Shown in pieces: positions 1-13,302 of a stretch of 64,000 bases of DNA (position 1 is the stretch's first letter; every line of letters starts with the position of its first letter). The translations under genes and the position numbers were made by a program. This DNA comes from Ancylostoma caninum (Eukaryota > Nematoda > Chromadorea > Rhabditida > Ancylostomatidae). Where the stretch lies: contig JBAJFG010000006.1 in the NCBI GenBank assembly GCA_037903475.1, positions 837,501-901,500 on the forward strand, given 5' to 3'. Under the pieces are notes generated by a model. It saw only the letters and a list, made by a program, of their open reading frames with translations, was not told the DNA's origin and searched no databases.

Positions 1-809
1 TCATCAGACGTCAGAGGGACGTAGGAACCATTAGTACGGAAAGAGTACGGGTTCTGCCCGGTGAGTGAACAGAAGGAGGATTCCTGTCATCATGAAGAAG
101 AGGATTATTGGAAACGGTGGGTTATTTTGAACAAGATGGCATTAATTCCTGCATTTGCGCGGCAATACAACCAGCTTGTTGCCAAGGAAGGGTTGGAGCT
201 GCGTAGCTGTCGGCTGTTTGGGATTGAGAAATGCCAAATAATGCATCGATTTCGAAGAATGTAAAAATGCTGCATACCATCCAGGTGTGCCGCGTTGAGA
301 TGTTATGAAGAGTGAAATTAATTATAAACTATAAATTAATTAAATTAATGAAAAAGTTTCCATGATTGAAATTGTCTATTATCGACGCTGAGATTTATCA
401 AGATGAGACCCTTAGGAAAATGCACGTCCCATGAAAGCAAAAGACAAAGGACTCAACATGACTCTTGCGCAGGATCACGCTCGCACCTATAGGATCGATA
501 CAACCATCGCATGTCTGGAGTCAGAGTTTCCCGGATTCCGCAACAATAATCAATGATTCCCCGGAGTTTAAATTTGAATCGAGTGAATTTCTTGAATTGA
601 GGACTTGTAAAGGAGTAGCTTGCGAATTCTCACTGTTGCGGCCAAAATCATGTCAATGTTCGAAGATAAGGCATCCTACTTCCAGTAAACATAGCACCAT
701 GCGGTTCCTCATTCTTACAACATTTCGGTCTGAAGAAGTCTGTTGCTTTTTCGGCCTTGCCACTCACTGAAGAATCTGTATAGCAAGTCAAATCAGAAAT
801 TCTTCCCGA
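1..809 (+). other. Upstream flank of the first transporter gene; possible exon end at 1-60
   Basis: Bases 3-60 are open in one frame and are followed by a good splice donor (GTGAGT at 61), so the window may begin inside an exon of an unrecognised + strand gene or of an upstream non-coding exon. The remaining sequence to 809 shows only short ORFs with no recognisable domain. A weak trans-splice-like acceptor (AAATCAG) lies about 20 bases before the transporter ATG at 810. I see no promoter motif I would trust. Confidence 0.2.
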
Positions 810-3800
810 ATGGACGCTCAGAGGAAAGAAAACGGATCACAGGACAATGGACACGATGTCCTTGGTGCTACGTTCGATAAAGGAAATGAAGGTGCCAGGA
901 ATATGGGTACTCCAGCTGATGCCAACGACATTGCGGACGGTGGAGCAGAAAAAGATGAAGCTGACCAGAGCAAGCCCTTGATACCGCCATCTGACGATAG
1001 CAAAAAGAAAATCCTTGGAAGTGAAAATGAAGAAAAAGTATGTCTTGCTTTCGCAATGAGAATACGCTCATTTACATTTTTGCCTTCTCAGCACCCCCAA
1101 AGGATTAGTTTGTACGACGAATGAAGTCTACTAAACATAAAAATGTATTATATGGCAGCGTCTGCATTATAGAGAAAAGTTCAGGATACAGGAAAGGGAC
1201 TCGGGAGAACACTCACATTAACCAAATGCGTCACTATGATTGTCGGTAGCATCATTGGAGCAGGCATATTTGTTACGCCAACAGGAGTGCAGGAAGGTAA
1301 CACAATATTCCAGCAGCCTATTCCAGGTCCGCCTACTGTCTAAAATCGCAAGACCATTGTAGCTGCTGGTTCTGTCGGCTCCTCACTACTGATCTGGACT
1401 TCATGTGGCATTTGGTGTGGACTCGGCGCCTACGTTTATGCTGAACTTGGCACGTTAATTACGAAGTCGGGTGGAGAGTACGTGTATATAATGGAGGCAT
1501 TCGGTCCATTTCTCGCTTTCCTTCGACTTTGGGTGGAAAGCATAGTTGTCAGGTGAGTATAACTTTATTGCATTTTTTTTTTTCTAAGAATAGACTCTGC
1601 AGAATCTAAAATATGCAGCGAACAATTCCGAGTGACAGCAAAGTCTTTGGCCAAACTTTGACAGCCATGTGCCATAAAAGACATAAACACCTGTCAAATA
1701 CTGTTGCTTTGTGCCAAAAATTAAGCACGTGCTGGTAGCAACGTATGCAACAAAAGCAACACCACTGCTACCAAATGTCTACGGAAATTTCCTGTGCAAA
1801 AATCTGTGGAACCTCTGGACAAAGATTTTGTTGTCCTCCACAATGTAGCTAATATAAATAAAAGCAAAAGTGATGGCTCTTGTCTGGACCGCAAATATAC
1901 AGTGTGGAGCCCGAGCAAAGTGAAGTGGCTGCGTGACAAGAAGTACGCTGCTGGTCTGTAACTGGTCGACTCATGTGCGCGTCGCGGCTGCAGCCTTCGA
2001 TGGTACCAGCAGTTCTGCGTTGATATGGTCAACTTTTCCGAGCTTGAGTGGGACAGATTAGTGTTATCGGAACCTCCAAATTGTTAAGAGGTGGCCACCG
2101 ACGACATTTAGTGCGTAGAATTTGAACAAACAACCCGAATTTGAAAAGCGTACGCGCGCGGCGCACGTCTTGACCGCCACCCAAGTGAAGTTGAGGGGGG
2201 GGGGGGGCACCTAACAAAAGGCAACGAAGGCACCTATGAGCTGTCCTACACGTTTTGACTTGCTAACTGACGCGTCCAGAACGCTCTGACTTGTTAGCTC
2301 TCCTAACGTATAGTAGTTATGTACCTAAAATGCAAACACGTCAAAAAGTGTAGGACCAGGTCATATTATCAACCAGTACCAAATGCCCCCACCCCCAACT
2401 CCATTTTACCCTGTAGTCCGAAAGCCACTCAGAAGTGAAATAAATATTCTGGAAAAAAGCAACGGGTTCAACCAGTCAATTCGTTTACAATAACTCGTTA
2501 GCAAACGTGCTGTTCCAGGCCATGTACCATCACTATAGTTTGCCTATCGTTTGCTCTCTACATGTTACGTCCAATCTACCGAGATTGTGATCCGCCATCC
2601 TGGAGCACCGAGCTTCTTGCAATATCAATGATAGGTACTCTCTATAAATTCTATCTAATTTTTTCTGTCTTAATCAGTGCTTTTATTGCCCCAATCCATC
2701 ATCAGGCACACTGTGGCCAATGTGTTCATCAACCACTCATTTACTCATTTCCAACGCTATTGCTTTGCTACTTTCATCGCTTTCTTTTAGCAAAACCCTG
2801 CTCTTATTCGAGAGAGTAGCCCCAGCCTTGTCAACTGCAACAACAGGAATATTTCATTTTGAAGGAGCACCTAGAACAAATTGCGTCTATGGACGTTCGT
2901 CACCCGCCGCGCCGCCAGGCGCAAATTCGCGCGCGGCACTATATTTTTTCCCTAGCGCAGACGCCGGGAGGGTGGGTATGGAGCGTTATACCTGGAGTGG
3001 GATGCGCGGTCGAGCTCTGACTAATCGCAGAGCTGGGCCGCACCGCCCTCTCTAGGTATGACACCCCACACCCCGGGAGGGTTCGTCGCGCACTCCGCCC
3101 TTTTCGCCGCGTTCGCGAAAGGACGGGTGACGAACGTCACGTAATCAACAAAATGATCCTATAGCTACATTTGTAGTGCATCGGAGTCCAATCCGGTCGG
3201 ATAAAAAAAGATATGTATTGATCCCCGTCGGATAGGTATACTTATCCGGCCGGATCGGACTCCGATGCAGTATAAATGTGGCTTATGGCGAATAAAGGTA
3301 CATAGTGAGCCATGTCAGAAGCGACAAATGATGGGAAAAAAAGATATTTGACAGGGGGTAGCACACGTAATGAGGCGACATGGCCTAGCACAAATGAGCA
3401 ACAAGTGAGAAAAAAGATATTTGACAAGGCCTAGCACTCGTGTTAGAGAAGACAAGTGAGGATACGGATATTTGCTGGGGTCTAGCACATAGGTAACCGT
3501 AGATGCATGGGTGGGAATCAGCGGCAGCACTCACAACAGTTTTAATCTCCAGTATTTTGAGTGTTTTAAATCCTGAACAAGGGTCCCAACAGTTCTGATT
3601 AGGTCACAGTGACGTTGCCTATGTAGGAGGACTCGTCACTATTGGGAGAAATCTAACAAAATTACGATGTTGAGCGTGCCTACTTATGTACGGGAGAAGC
3701 GTAATGTTCCATTTTTGCCCTGATTGACGGATGTTCCGATCATACATTAGCCTGCAAACTTGCTTGGAAGACCTGCAGTTGTTTCTACCGCAGGGAAAAT

Positions 3801-6800
3801 GAATAGGATTGGCCTGCGATTATAAGGTTATACAGAAGGAAAGGTATAGCTACGATGTTGTAAACCCTATCGCATGACCCGGATGTCCGGCTTAGGCCGG
3901 ACGGTTAGGCTGGTATATGAAGTCTCAGTTACCGTCGCTTTCTACATTACCCTGTTTTCCAGAAATTAATTCTCTTTCTTTTTACGAACCGATTTTCCTA
4001 GTTGTTGTGGGTGTTATCAATTGCTGGTCAGTAAGATTAGTGACAATCGTGCAAGACTGGTTTACTTACGCTAAATTAGTTGTGCTTATCTCAATAATTC
4101 TAACTAGTGCATGGTATCTAATCACAGGTGAGTTTCACTGAAAATAAGCCAATAAGCTTTTATCAGAAACTATACAAGAAGTTTCAGGTGGGCCGCAATA
4201 CAGAGAATCGTTTGAAAACATCTTCGAAAGCAACTTTCGGAATCCATACCAAGCATCAGTGGGATTCTATTCGGGGCTATATGCCTATCAGGGATGGACT
4301 TACCTAAACTATATCACCGATGAGCTTATTAATCCTAAAAGGTTGGCTTTAAAGAATGTCGTTAGCGAGTTTAGAGTGCACATTCAAATGCAAGAGAACT
4401 AAATGGATCTCTCGGTCGAATGTGGTCTCCGAAGTTTCCTACGCCATCGCCAGAAATAGAAGAGGAACGATATGGCGTTCGATATATGTACATCTTCTCC
4501 AACTTTTTACTATTATATTCAATTACCAGTCCATTTTAAGTAATTTTGAATTAGCGGACTCAGGAGGTACTCTTACTAACATGCTTAGTGGTGGTCATTA
4601 GAAAAACAGAAGTAAGCTTCCATGCTTCTACCGCCTATTGCTTGGATGTGAAAAGTGCAAAATGTGGCCTTCACCACGCATCTCGCTGCCTGGATTACAA
4701 GTGCTCTCGGGCCGCGACTCGCAATTCGAAGTGATAGGCTGGGCGGCTAGGATTTGAATGTCTAGTCAACCATGACGAGAGGGGTGCAATTCCAGATCAC
4801 CGGCAGGTTAGCGCGAATCAATACATATGGTTTGTGAATTAATACACATGGTAGTAATAAAGGACTGGATCCAGTGAGGAATATCACGTGCTCCGGCATT
4901 AAAGGGTATAGCCAGTGGGCACAGTGATGGTTTAGGAGCACAGTGGAGGGCGGGAATAACGTCACACAACGTACCGGATGATATGTAAATGTAAGTGTAA
5001 TTGTGACCGCGATGTACGGAAGTGAGTATAGCGTTACGCGATGAATTCTTGAGTGTAAAGTGTTTGCTGCCGTCGAACGGTGCGAAGACGTTGCTGGAAG
5101 GATGTGTGGGGAAAGGCAGCGCTGATCTGATAGATCTTGCAGTGGTGCGCCATCCACCATCCAAGAGTATCCCAGACTTCGCCAGTTCAAAATGAATAAA
5201 AATGAATCGGCGATATAAGAGATAAGGATCGTGGAAGTGATACGTATCGATTGCCACATTACATCGCCATGGATCGCTGCCAAACGGAGCTCATCGCCCG
5301 TACTCTCGAGGATGTGCCCAAAATGAACTGGCGATATGAGTGATAGCGATGGTGGAAACGATGTCTATCGATCGCCACGTCCGACTCATTATCATCCTTC
5401 TGATGTCTGGGGTCTCCTCATTTACCTTATCCATGCGGCGATCGCAACGATTGCTAGCAAAGTCTGGGGATACTCCAACTGCTGCATCTCCATCATTTCC
5501 TGGATATGTGCTACATGATGCGGCCATGTGTGGAACGGCGAACTTGACGAATCCATGATTGAGACACTAATAGTTCAAAAACTTCACAGCAGTTCCGATG
5601 AAAGAGTACAACATTCAGCCTCATGTGTATACAGTGTAGTTTCCTGTGAATTCTGATTTTGGAGACCCAGAAGTTGCTAGAATGGCATACCCTGCCATAG
5701 AGCGAGTCAAAAATCAAGGACTCGTCCACACCGAAAGTAAACCATAACATGTCCATGGTGAATTGGTAGCACACGCACTGCATGCAACTTCTCGCTTCCA
5801 TCATGTTAAATTCCACTAATCTCTCATAGGCTCAGGGTGTGGCCGAGAAGGCCTCAAAAGCAGTGGACTGATCGGAAATATAGGCATTAGCAGAACAACA
5901 GAGTCCGTGCATAAAAACGGTTGGCTGACGAGTGAAATAATCAACTACCAATCATTGCTGAACAATTTTCAATCTACATAGGGAAGAACGCTGGATCGAA
6001 ATAGACATAGATGTGGTCATTGGGATGTTCAAATTTGTTCCTGTTGAGATATCACCACAAACCCCTTTCCAGATTCGCCTCTATTTCAACGATGCTGCTG
6101 ACTGACCACCGCTAACCACTCGAATTGCTTGAGTGATCTTGTGACCTCATAAGGGTGCGATTTAACACGTTGACGACAATGGGACCCACCGGTGGGTCCC
6201 ACTCTGGCGGCCACCAGGGACCAAGGGACCCACCGGTGGGTCCCACGTCAAAAATGGGGTTCTCCAAATCCGAATCCCGTGAAAGTTTGCGTAGGTGGGT
6301 AATTTCACGTGATGAACTTGAATATGACCACCGTTTTGTACCGTAGCCCTTGTTCCGCAGGTTACGGTAGGTATACTGTAGAAAAACGAATCTTTCAGAA
6401 ACTGCTGAAACTTTGCACAGGTAGCTTATTTTACATGCTGATTACGAAAATAATAACCATTTTGTACCGTAACCCTTGTTCCGCAGGTTACGGTAGGTAT
6501 ACTGTAGGAAAACGAATGAAAAACGCGTAGGGTATTGAGATGCCCCATTAGACATGTCCTCATCGACCCTTGAGCAAAAATGTTGAAAATTCAATAAAGT
6601 CGATAAATCGATAAACCAATCTATAGTTTTAGACAAAAGCAGCAAAACATCCGCCGGCTCACGGGAAATACGTCTGCAAAGTCTGGTCTTGATCGATAAA
6701 TCTTCTGCGATTTCTACGCACAGAGTAAACCTGCGTGATATGCGGATCATGATAACAGATGATAAGGCTCAGATTACCGCCTGGTAATCAACTGCTCATC

Positions 6801-9800
6801 ATCATGCGACGTACGACGACGACGACCACTACGGAAGGATCACCGGCTTCGGAGACCACCCAAGGAAGGCTGCCGAATGTTCTGATGCCAGGAAGAGCGG
6901 AATCTGGAGTGAAGTGCTTCCAGAAGGAACACAAAAGGTGTGGGATGTAATCACGCTGTCAATTTCCTTAATAAATTGTCACTGTGAATCCAGTGTAGGA
7001 CGTTCAAAAGCAAAACAGCTGCATCACTCACACTCTGCGCTGGAAATGAATGTCACATTCGTGATCTGCACACGAAATAATCCCCGTGTGCAAAATTTCA
7101 AAGAATTCTGAGAGATTTGGTTTTCTACAGTATACCTACCGTAGCCCTACAAATATGGGTTACGGTAGAAAATGTATGTCATATTCGTGATCTGCGTCTC
7201 ATGTTACTATGTTCCGGTAAGACAAATTCAGAAATAAAGGTAGAATTAGTCTTGGTCCCACGTGGCACCCACAGCGAAAACGTTAATTGTCGTCAATGTG
7301 TTAAATCGTGGAAAAGCCTTGAAATAAATGGAATAGAATCTTTCTGAACCCAACAGATCCATCGTTGTTTAAAACATTCTAGTGGAAAAGCAGCTGATTT
7401 CCATCCGAGAAGATCATACGTTACTGAATTATGCAGTCCAAACGCGGCTGCTTAAATAGCTTCTCCGTCGGTATGAGCGCCTGAGAGTCTCTGATGAACA
7501 CGGTGCGGCTTGTGCTCTTAGAGCACCGAATCTCGCGTTAACAGTTCTGCCCAGTCGGTGTTTCACAATGACGAGGGGTAGTCGCAGTCTGCTCTTTTGA
7601 CGATTGCCCTTCTTACAGCTAACCCCCTTGCGAGATGCGACTCTCCATCTGCCAGATTTCTCGGAACTTGAGCGAAATTACCACCAAATTTCCTAACAAA
7701 CATTAGTTCTTGTCCGAGGATCACTCTTCAACCACTCATAGCAGATTATGAGTAATTTGGAGGTGCTTTTTTCACCTCTGTCCGCTATTGTCAGGAACAA
7801 AGAAAAAAGGAAGTAGCAGGGAAAAAGGGCTACGATGGAAGAAATCTCTAGATATTCACATTTCAGAACGAGGAGAAAGCTTGAATAATCACTTTTTCGT
7901 TGCCTATGTAGGAGCAGAAGAGTAGGAGATCGAGAACATCGAGCTACTGCAGCACAAATGCAGAAATTTCGTAGTGCAAACTAGTAATTGTGAACAAGAG
8001 AAATAGAATCAATTTTTCCGCTTATGAGCAAAAATAATGAAGCGCACAATTTGCGCGTGGTTTAAGTCTGCAGTGACCATTGAAGTTGAGGGTGGACAAC
8101 GCAAAGAAAATGAAGTATAGTTTTTTGAACTTAGTATATGTATATATATTTAATTGAATGTAATACAAGATCGCGCACGTCGTTTCAACCATGTGTTTAA
8201 ATAATACGTATGAACAGTGAGTGATATTTGAGGAATTTAATTATATATTACTCATTAATACTTATTATATGTATATAATTATATATTTAATTGTATATAA
8301 TACAAGATCACACACATCGTTTCAATCATGTGTTTAAGTAATACATATGAACAGTGATATTTGAGGAATTTAATTATATATTACTCGTTAATACTTATTA
8401 TATGTACATAATTATATATAATTATATATATATATTTAATTGTATATAATACAAGATCATGTCGTTCCAATCATGTGCTTAAGCAATACATACAAATAGT
8501 GATATTTATTTGAGGAATTTACCTCTGGCTGTTATGTACTCATGTGTTATCGTCACTACAGTTTATACTCTTTTCAACGTGGCATTATATGTGGTTATCT
8601 CACCCGATGAACTGCAAATCAGCCCTGCAGTTGGTGTAGTAAGTTGCATAATCAGCTTTACACTATACATAGTGCCACTGCCATTAATAGCTCTATTTTT
8701 TGTTCCGAAATTCTCCCTAGCTTTGTTCGATCATAGTTCACTATTAATAGTTATCAAATTGCTCATATCACGTCATTCTGTTCACGTTGCCCAAATTTTT
8801 ATGGAGATTATCAAAACCACAAGAACATTTCACAAGAGATGCGTGTACAGTCGCACGTTTGGATTCCAAAGAGCAGCTAACGTGGAAAGTACATCCCGAA
8901 TGAAAGTATCGCGAGCTCGCAAAAGTGTGCGCCCCACTTGCACTTTAGCTACATCAAGTATAAGACAGGGACAATCCTTCATTCAATAGTGTCGTGATTT
9001 CCCGGGGTCGCTCGCGCGTGGATTAGCAGACCCAGAACTAATGCATCGGTTGAGCGACTACCAGGAAACCCGCAACCTGCAGACGGGACATGTAACCCGC
9101 CAAGGTTGATAGCACGTTGGCTTGCATCAGAATGCATGTATTCACCCGCCACGTAACTCAAAGCACCACTGCAGTGGAGGCCCCTAAGCTACCAACCATA
9201 TCAAACACCGCTATTGCACAACTAGCACCCGGGCATCCGAGGATGCACCAACACTGACTCATGTGACACAACAGTACGACACATGTGGTATCGCAAGAGA
9301 GCTGCCACCATCTCCTGCCAGCGCTGCACGTATGCAAGATGTTAACTGTACTGTCTATACAACCGCCTCTCTGCGGCACGCGTCTGTAGTTCTTGCTACA
9401 CAACACGAACACATAAAACTGCCCAAATTCATAGCCCGCATAATACTATACACAAATATACAATATAAACACTAAAGGAAGAATCCAACTAACCCAGTCA
9501 CTAGGGGTCATAGCAAGCACAAATCCTCGGCCGTTCGGACAAGCGGGCAGTGTGAGCCTGTGCTCAACGCCTCCACGCGGACCTTACTGACACCGAGTTA
9601 CCTCAGACTTAGAGATGCTCCCTTCCTGTTCCCGTGGCCTGTGTACTGGTGGAATCGACACTGTGACCATCATCTAACCATCTTCAACCATCATCCGCTG
9701 ACTGTAGGCAACCGCTCCCTTTGGTGGACTGACGACGAAAGAACTTGCAGTACTGGCGCGTCGGCCATTTATGCGTTTTCGGCAGAAGGGGCGGAGCCTA

Positions 9801-12800
9801 ATTTGGAGGAGCGTGGGGACCATGCGTGCGCGACCTGGCTTTCACAACGATGACGCAAAAGAGTTGCACGAAGTCGCAACAAATAGACTCACATGCGTCA
9901 AAGCTACACATCTGTTAGGGTGTGAAACTACATATATGTAGGTGTGGGCTGCTTTTTTTCACTTTTATCAACGTGTTATTGAATACCTATGCGCAGGTAC
10001 GTGAGATACCTGAAGAATAATTCATTGCGGTCCCATATATATACATGTTAGATGGACGAGTTGTTTAGCGAGCTTTGATTTTTTTTATTCTAAAGGTTAC
10101 CGACCGAAGATGGAATTGTAGAGAAACCACCAAATTCGTCTGTCTCGTACTAAGAATGCTAATTTTCTTGGAGCAAATCTAATGCCGAATGAGAGAAGAG
10201 TGCATTGCGGCAGCACATGCGAAAAGCTGCGGCTCAGCAGCGAAGCGCTATGTAATCCGTCTCTAAATACGGTTACTCCGGAAAAGGAAGATGTTGCGTT
10301 TGTAGTAAAATATCAAGGGAGTTATCTGATTATCTGAAGCTGCTGAACTTCTAACAGATAAGTACGGAAATCTCTGTCTATGACAAATGGGTGTGGTAGA
10401 TCGGCGACTGCACCATCACCTTGTCATAACAACTACTACAAAGGATTTTCCGTGATCGGGCAGAGCCTAGTGTGCGGAAAAACACCCTTCGAAAAATTTA
10501 CGAAAAAATATTAGAAGTATTGCCTCATGTGCCACGTAGCCCAGAACTGCCGCTGTTAGGCTACAACCTATTTCTGGCTAGGAAACTTCCCTCGCGGAGA
10601 ACAAGTGCAAAAATCACGAAGAAGTCGCAGCTCTGGCAAGCACGAGCACGTACCAGTGACCTCTCCCAGGAGAAACCTCGTAAAACCTTATGTGAGAAGG
10701 ATAAAGAGTAGTAATTGAGAGCAACTATTGATACAGATTTGGTTGAGAAGTTCTGCTATGGTTTTGAGAATAAACGTTGTTTTTGCGTAAAAACGCGCAT
10801 CCATAATTTTAGAACCTGATACTAGATATCACTTGCCCCTTTACAGTTTTCCCGTAGAATTTTTCTTTTCGCATCTCATCTTATCCATGAGTAGTTAGAT
10901 GATCTTTTGCTCGTTGTTGTGTGATCTTTCAAATTTAGTTGTATGCTGAGAAAATGTATGGTAGATTTGCCTTCATAATGCCGATATGTGTGGCTATGTC
11001 AGCTTTCGGAGCTGCGAACGGTACTGTCATGACGAGTTCCAGGTGCCCTGCAGCAATTTTTGTGAGGTATCATACATATCTTGCAAGATCTCTTTTCAGA
11101 TTATTCTGTAGTGGTGCTCGTGAGGGTCAGATGCCAGTGTTGTTGACTATGATAAATAAAAGATTACGAACGCCAATACCGGCTGTAGTTTTTACGGTGA
11201 GTCAACCAATTCTAGGATTCATGACCGCATTACCAAGCGGAACCTGACTAACAAAGCAACTTTAGCTGTCCGCATCTTGAAGCACTACGTAGTCTTTAGG
11301 GTAGCCGGTCACGCTCACCATTGCTGATTTGCTTAGCTAACGTTTCATGAATACCAGCCAAATTATCAACCACAACTAAGCCAAACTAGCACAAAAACGA
11401 CTATTCCACCATGTTGCAAAAAGTTGAACATTTACAGCGCTTAGATATCCTACCTAATGTTTTTTCTGAACCCTAGTGGCGGAGACAAGAGGGGGCAGCA
11501 TCCCTCCCAGTTGAGAATAGGTCGCTGTATTTTCGGAAATACTTTACAAAATAAGTAAAGACTTGTTAATAGTTTGTTTCACTTGTTTATCTTCAATATT
11601 ATTTTTCAAATTAATTATTCCTATTAATTATATGATATTTCGATTATTATTTTTATTGCTTTCGTTTTCCATTCGAGTCCGTAAAGTGGCGGAGGCTTTA
11701 CTTTTTCCCCACTTCGCCCTCTTTCCCGCCCACTTTCTCCTTTCACTGAACGCGGATGCCCACTGAAAGAATGAGTAATTTCATACAAATGCGTATGATT
11801 ACACATGGGCTTGCTACAGATAACCTCACACATGAATAAACGCGTTGATGCATGCCATGTAAAGGGTAAATTTGTGCACGTTCACCCGTTTACCTTGGGT
11901 AACCTCAATGATGCTCCGATTGCAAAGAATATCACATGCGCCAATACACATCTTCAATTCAAGAGCCTTATATCCTGTTCTTTTCCTTACGTTTTCTTGC
12001 GCTGATGTGGTTATACGGAACGGGTCCAGAAAATTTGGGATCCTCAAATCCTTCTTTTTTGGGAAATTATACTTCATTCTCACTGTTTGAACATTTACTT
12101 TCCAAAAAATCTTTCAAAGAGACCTCCATTAATCACAACTTCTCAAAATCTCGTTGATTCAGTGCCTCCTATCCATTATTTACTTATTCCTATCCAACAA
12201 TCTGTATGTGCTTATCACTGCAAGTCAAGTAACGGCTTGGCTTGCAATCGCCGTGGTGACGCTAACACTATTCAGACTTCGATGTAAATATCCAGACGCT
12301 CCACGACCTATAAAGGTAAGTGACTGGTGTATTTCCAATATCCGTTATTTTCGCCAGTTCATCTTCTCTGTCAGGTTCGTCATTCATTTACCCTCTTTGT
12401 AGGTGAATCTGGTATTCCCAATTATATTTGCGATTGGTTCATTTGCTCTCGTTTTCCTGTCTATCATTGGTTCACCATTCGATACAGGTACGGAATCCTT
12501 CGCGTATCTTCTAGCGCGGGTGGCTCCTCGTTGGTTTCAAGGAACTGACCAGTGATTTAATTTTAGCTCAAAACTTTAATTAGGTCTTTATTATCTTTAT
12601 TATCTTTTTAGGTTGCTCTTTGACAGAACTGTACCCGATTAGTATAGCGTGCACTCAAAATTGAGGTGGCCAATTTCGCTAATTCCAGAATGATTGCTCA
12701 GTGTATTATGGGTTGCAACATGACTTTATTATGACCCCCCCCCCCCTTCCCGTACATTTTGTCTTACCGCATTCCTTTCCTGAGATCGGGTAGACATGTT

Positions 12801-13302
12801 TCTGAACGTTCCCCAAATATATTGGTGATGAAATATTTCATTTTCACAATGATACTGAAAATGAAATATTTAGGTGTTCAAACGCAATCACTAAATCAGC
12901 CGTGTTGGGTAAGTGTGAACATCAAACTAATGTGGAAATTTTCAGCCATTGGTCTTGCTCTTCTTTTCTCAGCCGTTCCTATATACGTCATATTCATTGG
13001 ATTTGGTAAACTGCCCAGTATCGTCAAAAATTGGATGGGTAGGGTTTCATCTGTTTGCTTGTCTGTGAACCGTAGCGGTGTCACTTCTTGGAGCGAATCC
13101 ACACTGATGCCACAAAATATTAGTGGTTAACCAATCACAATAGAGAAGCAGATGAAAACTCACTCTTGACGTACGAAATACACATTTAGTAGTTGGTACG
13201 AACGAAATCAGGCTCCTTACTATTACTCGTCCTTTTCCAGATAGGTTCACTGTCTTTTGGCAAAAATTATTCATGGTGGTGGACGACAATGAGTATAGCT
13301 GA
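810..13302 (+). CDS. Heteromeric amino-acid transporter light chain (LAT/AAT, SLC7-like), copy 1
   Basis: A 12-transmembrane APC-superfamily exchanger of 547 aa for neutral or large amino acids at the plasma membrane. Thirteen exons: 810-1037, 1185-1296, 1363-1552, 2519-2634, 4002-4127, 4188-4341, 8515-8638, 10939-11042, 11100-11196, 12163-12315, 12403-12487, 12946-13038, 13241-13302. All phases join without a stop. Residues 1-76 are a hydrophilic, acidic cytosolic tail. TM1 carries the APC unwinding motif [14 protein letters not shown]. Exon 3 has [15 protein letters not shown], typical of LAT proteins. Cys200 (LRPIYRDC) matches the conserved light-chain cysteine between TM3 and TM4 that bonds to the heavy chain. 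Exons 8-9 hold the conserved GAREGQMP loop. The C-terminus is [15 protein letters not shown]. An AATAAA lies at 13503. Closest to C. elegans AAT-1/2/3-type proteins (those with the cysteine); I cannot say which. Substrate is inferred from family. Confidence 0.93.
2195..2415. mobile_element. MITE copy in intron 3 of transporter copy 1
   Basis: A G-run/C-run bounded palindromic element whose core (CTGTCCTACACG, then ...CAGAACGCTCTGACTTGTTAGC) is the reverse complement of the element at 47096-47328. The right end (ACCAAATGCCCCCAC) matches that copy well; the left terminal repeat is eroded. Confidence 0.55.
3162..3287. mobile_element. Foldback MITE (GCATCGGAGT family)
   Basis: Inverted arms of about 45 bases: left TAGTGCATCGGAGTCC...CCGGTCGGATAA, right the reverse complement ending ACTCCGATGCAGTATAAAT. 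The same family occurs at 19387-19537. It sits in intron 4 of transporter copy 1. No coding capacity. Confidence 0.6.
3310..3500. repeat. Degenerate tandem repeat with about 75-base spacing
   Basis: The phrase GATATTTGACA/GCTG-GG-(C)TAGCAC recurs about three times (near 3344, 3417 and 3468), each followed by a diverged ACAAGTGAG-like stretch. It lies in intron 4 of transporter copy 1. Confidence 0.4.
3879..3913 (+). mobile_element. Isolated Helitron-like 3' end
   Basis: GTCCGGCTTAGGCCGGAC hairpin followed by GGTTAGGCTGG and then T. This matches the CTRR-T ending and hairpin of the full elements elsewhere in the window. No matching 5' TC end was found upstream, so the rest is missing or belongs to a diverged subfamily. 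Confidence 0.5.
4342..8514 (+). other. Intron 6 of transporter copy 1 (4.2 kb)
   Basis: Non-coding. It contains a diverged tandem pair around 5165-5380 (GGCGATAT(A/G)AG(A/T)GATA... repeated), the TTAA-flanked element at 6162-7304, and an AT-rich tandem array at 8130-8514 that runs into the exon 7 acceptor. Short ORFs here have no recognisable domain. Confidence 0.7.
6162..7304. mobile_element. piggyBac-like non-autonomous element with TTAA ends
   Basis: TTAA at 6162-6165 and at 7301-7304 flank a segment whose ends are inverted repeats: left CACGTTGACGACAAT, right ATTGTCGTCAATGTG. The interior has a palindrome (GGGACCCACCGGTGGGTCCC) near 6180 and 6225, and a direct repeat pair (GGTTACGGTAGGTATACTGTAG at about 6360 and 6486) with an inverted third copy near 7126. 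TTAA duplication is the hallmark of piggyBac insertion. No transposase ORF was recognised, so it is non-autonomous. The superfamily call is inference. Confidence 0.65.
8130..8520 (+). repeat. Three tandem copies of an intron end including the splice acceptor
   Basis: A unit of about 133-143 bases (TAATACAAGATC...CATGTGTTTAA...GATATTTGAGGAATTTA) is present three times. Each copy ends in TTTGAG|GAATTTA, which in the last copy is the real acceptor and the start of exon 7 of transporter copy 1 (exon from 8515). The first two copies carry only about 7 bases of exon before diverging into AT-rich sequence. Confidence 0.75.
8639..10938 (+). other. Intron 7 of transporter copy 1 (2.3 kb)
   Basis: No coding exon recognised. 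Around 8990-9850 the base composition is GC-richer than elsewhere in the intron and includes several short ORFs, but none has a recognisable domain. I see no clear terminal repeats. Confidence 0.5.
11465..11765. mobile_element. Uninterrupted copy of a G-rich/AT-rich repeat (empty site for a Helitron)
   Basis: A G-rich left end (GTGGCGGAGACAAGAGGGGG), an AT-rich middle (TTGTTTCACTTGTTTATC...) and a C-rich right end (CCCGCCCACTTTCTCC). The same order of segments occurs at 35505-35637 and 36815-36962, where a Helitron-like element splits it inside the AT-rich middle. It lies in intron 9 of transporter copy 1. Confidence 0.55.

Noticed and set aside
4762..5283. 173-codon and 149-codon - strand ORFs in intron 6 of transporter copy 1
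   Set aside because: Two long frames overlap in a region with diverged tandem repeats; neither shows a domain.
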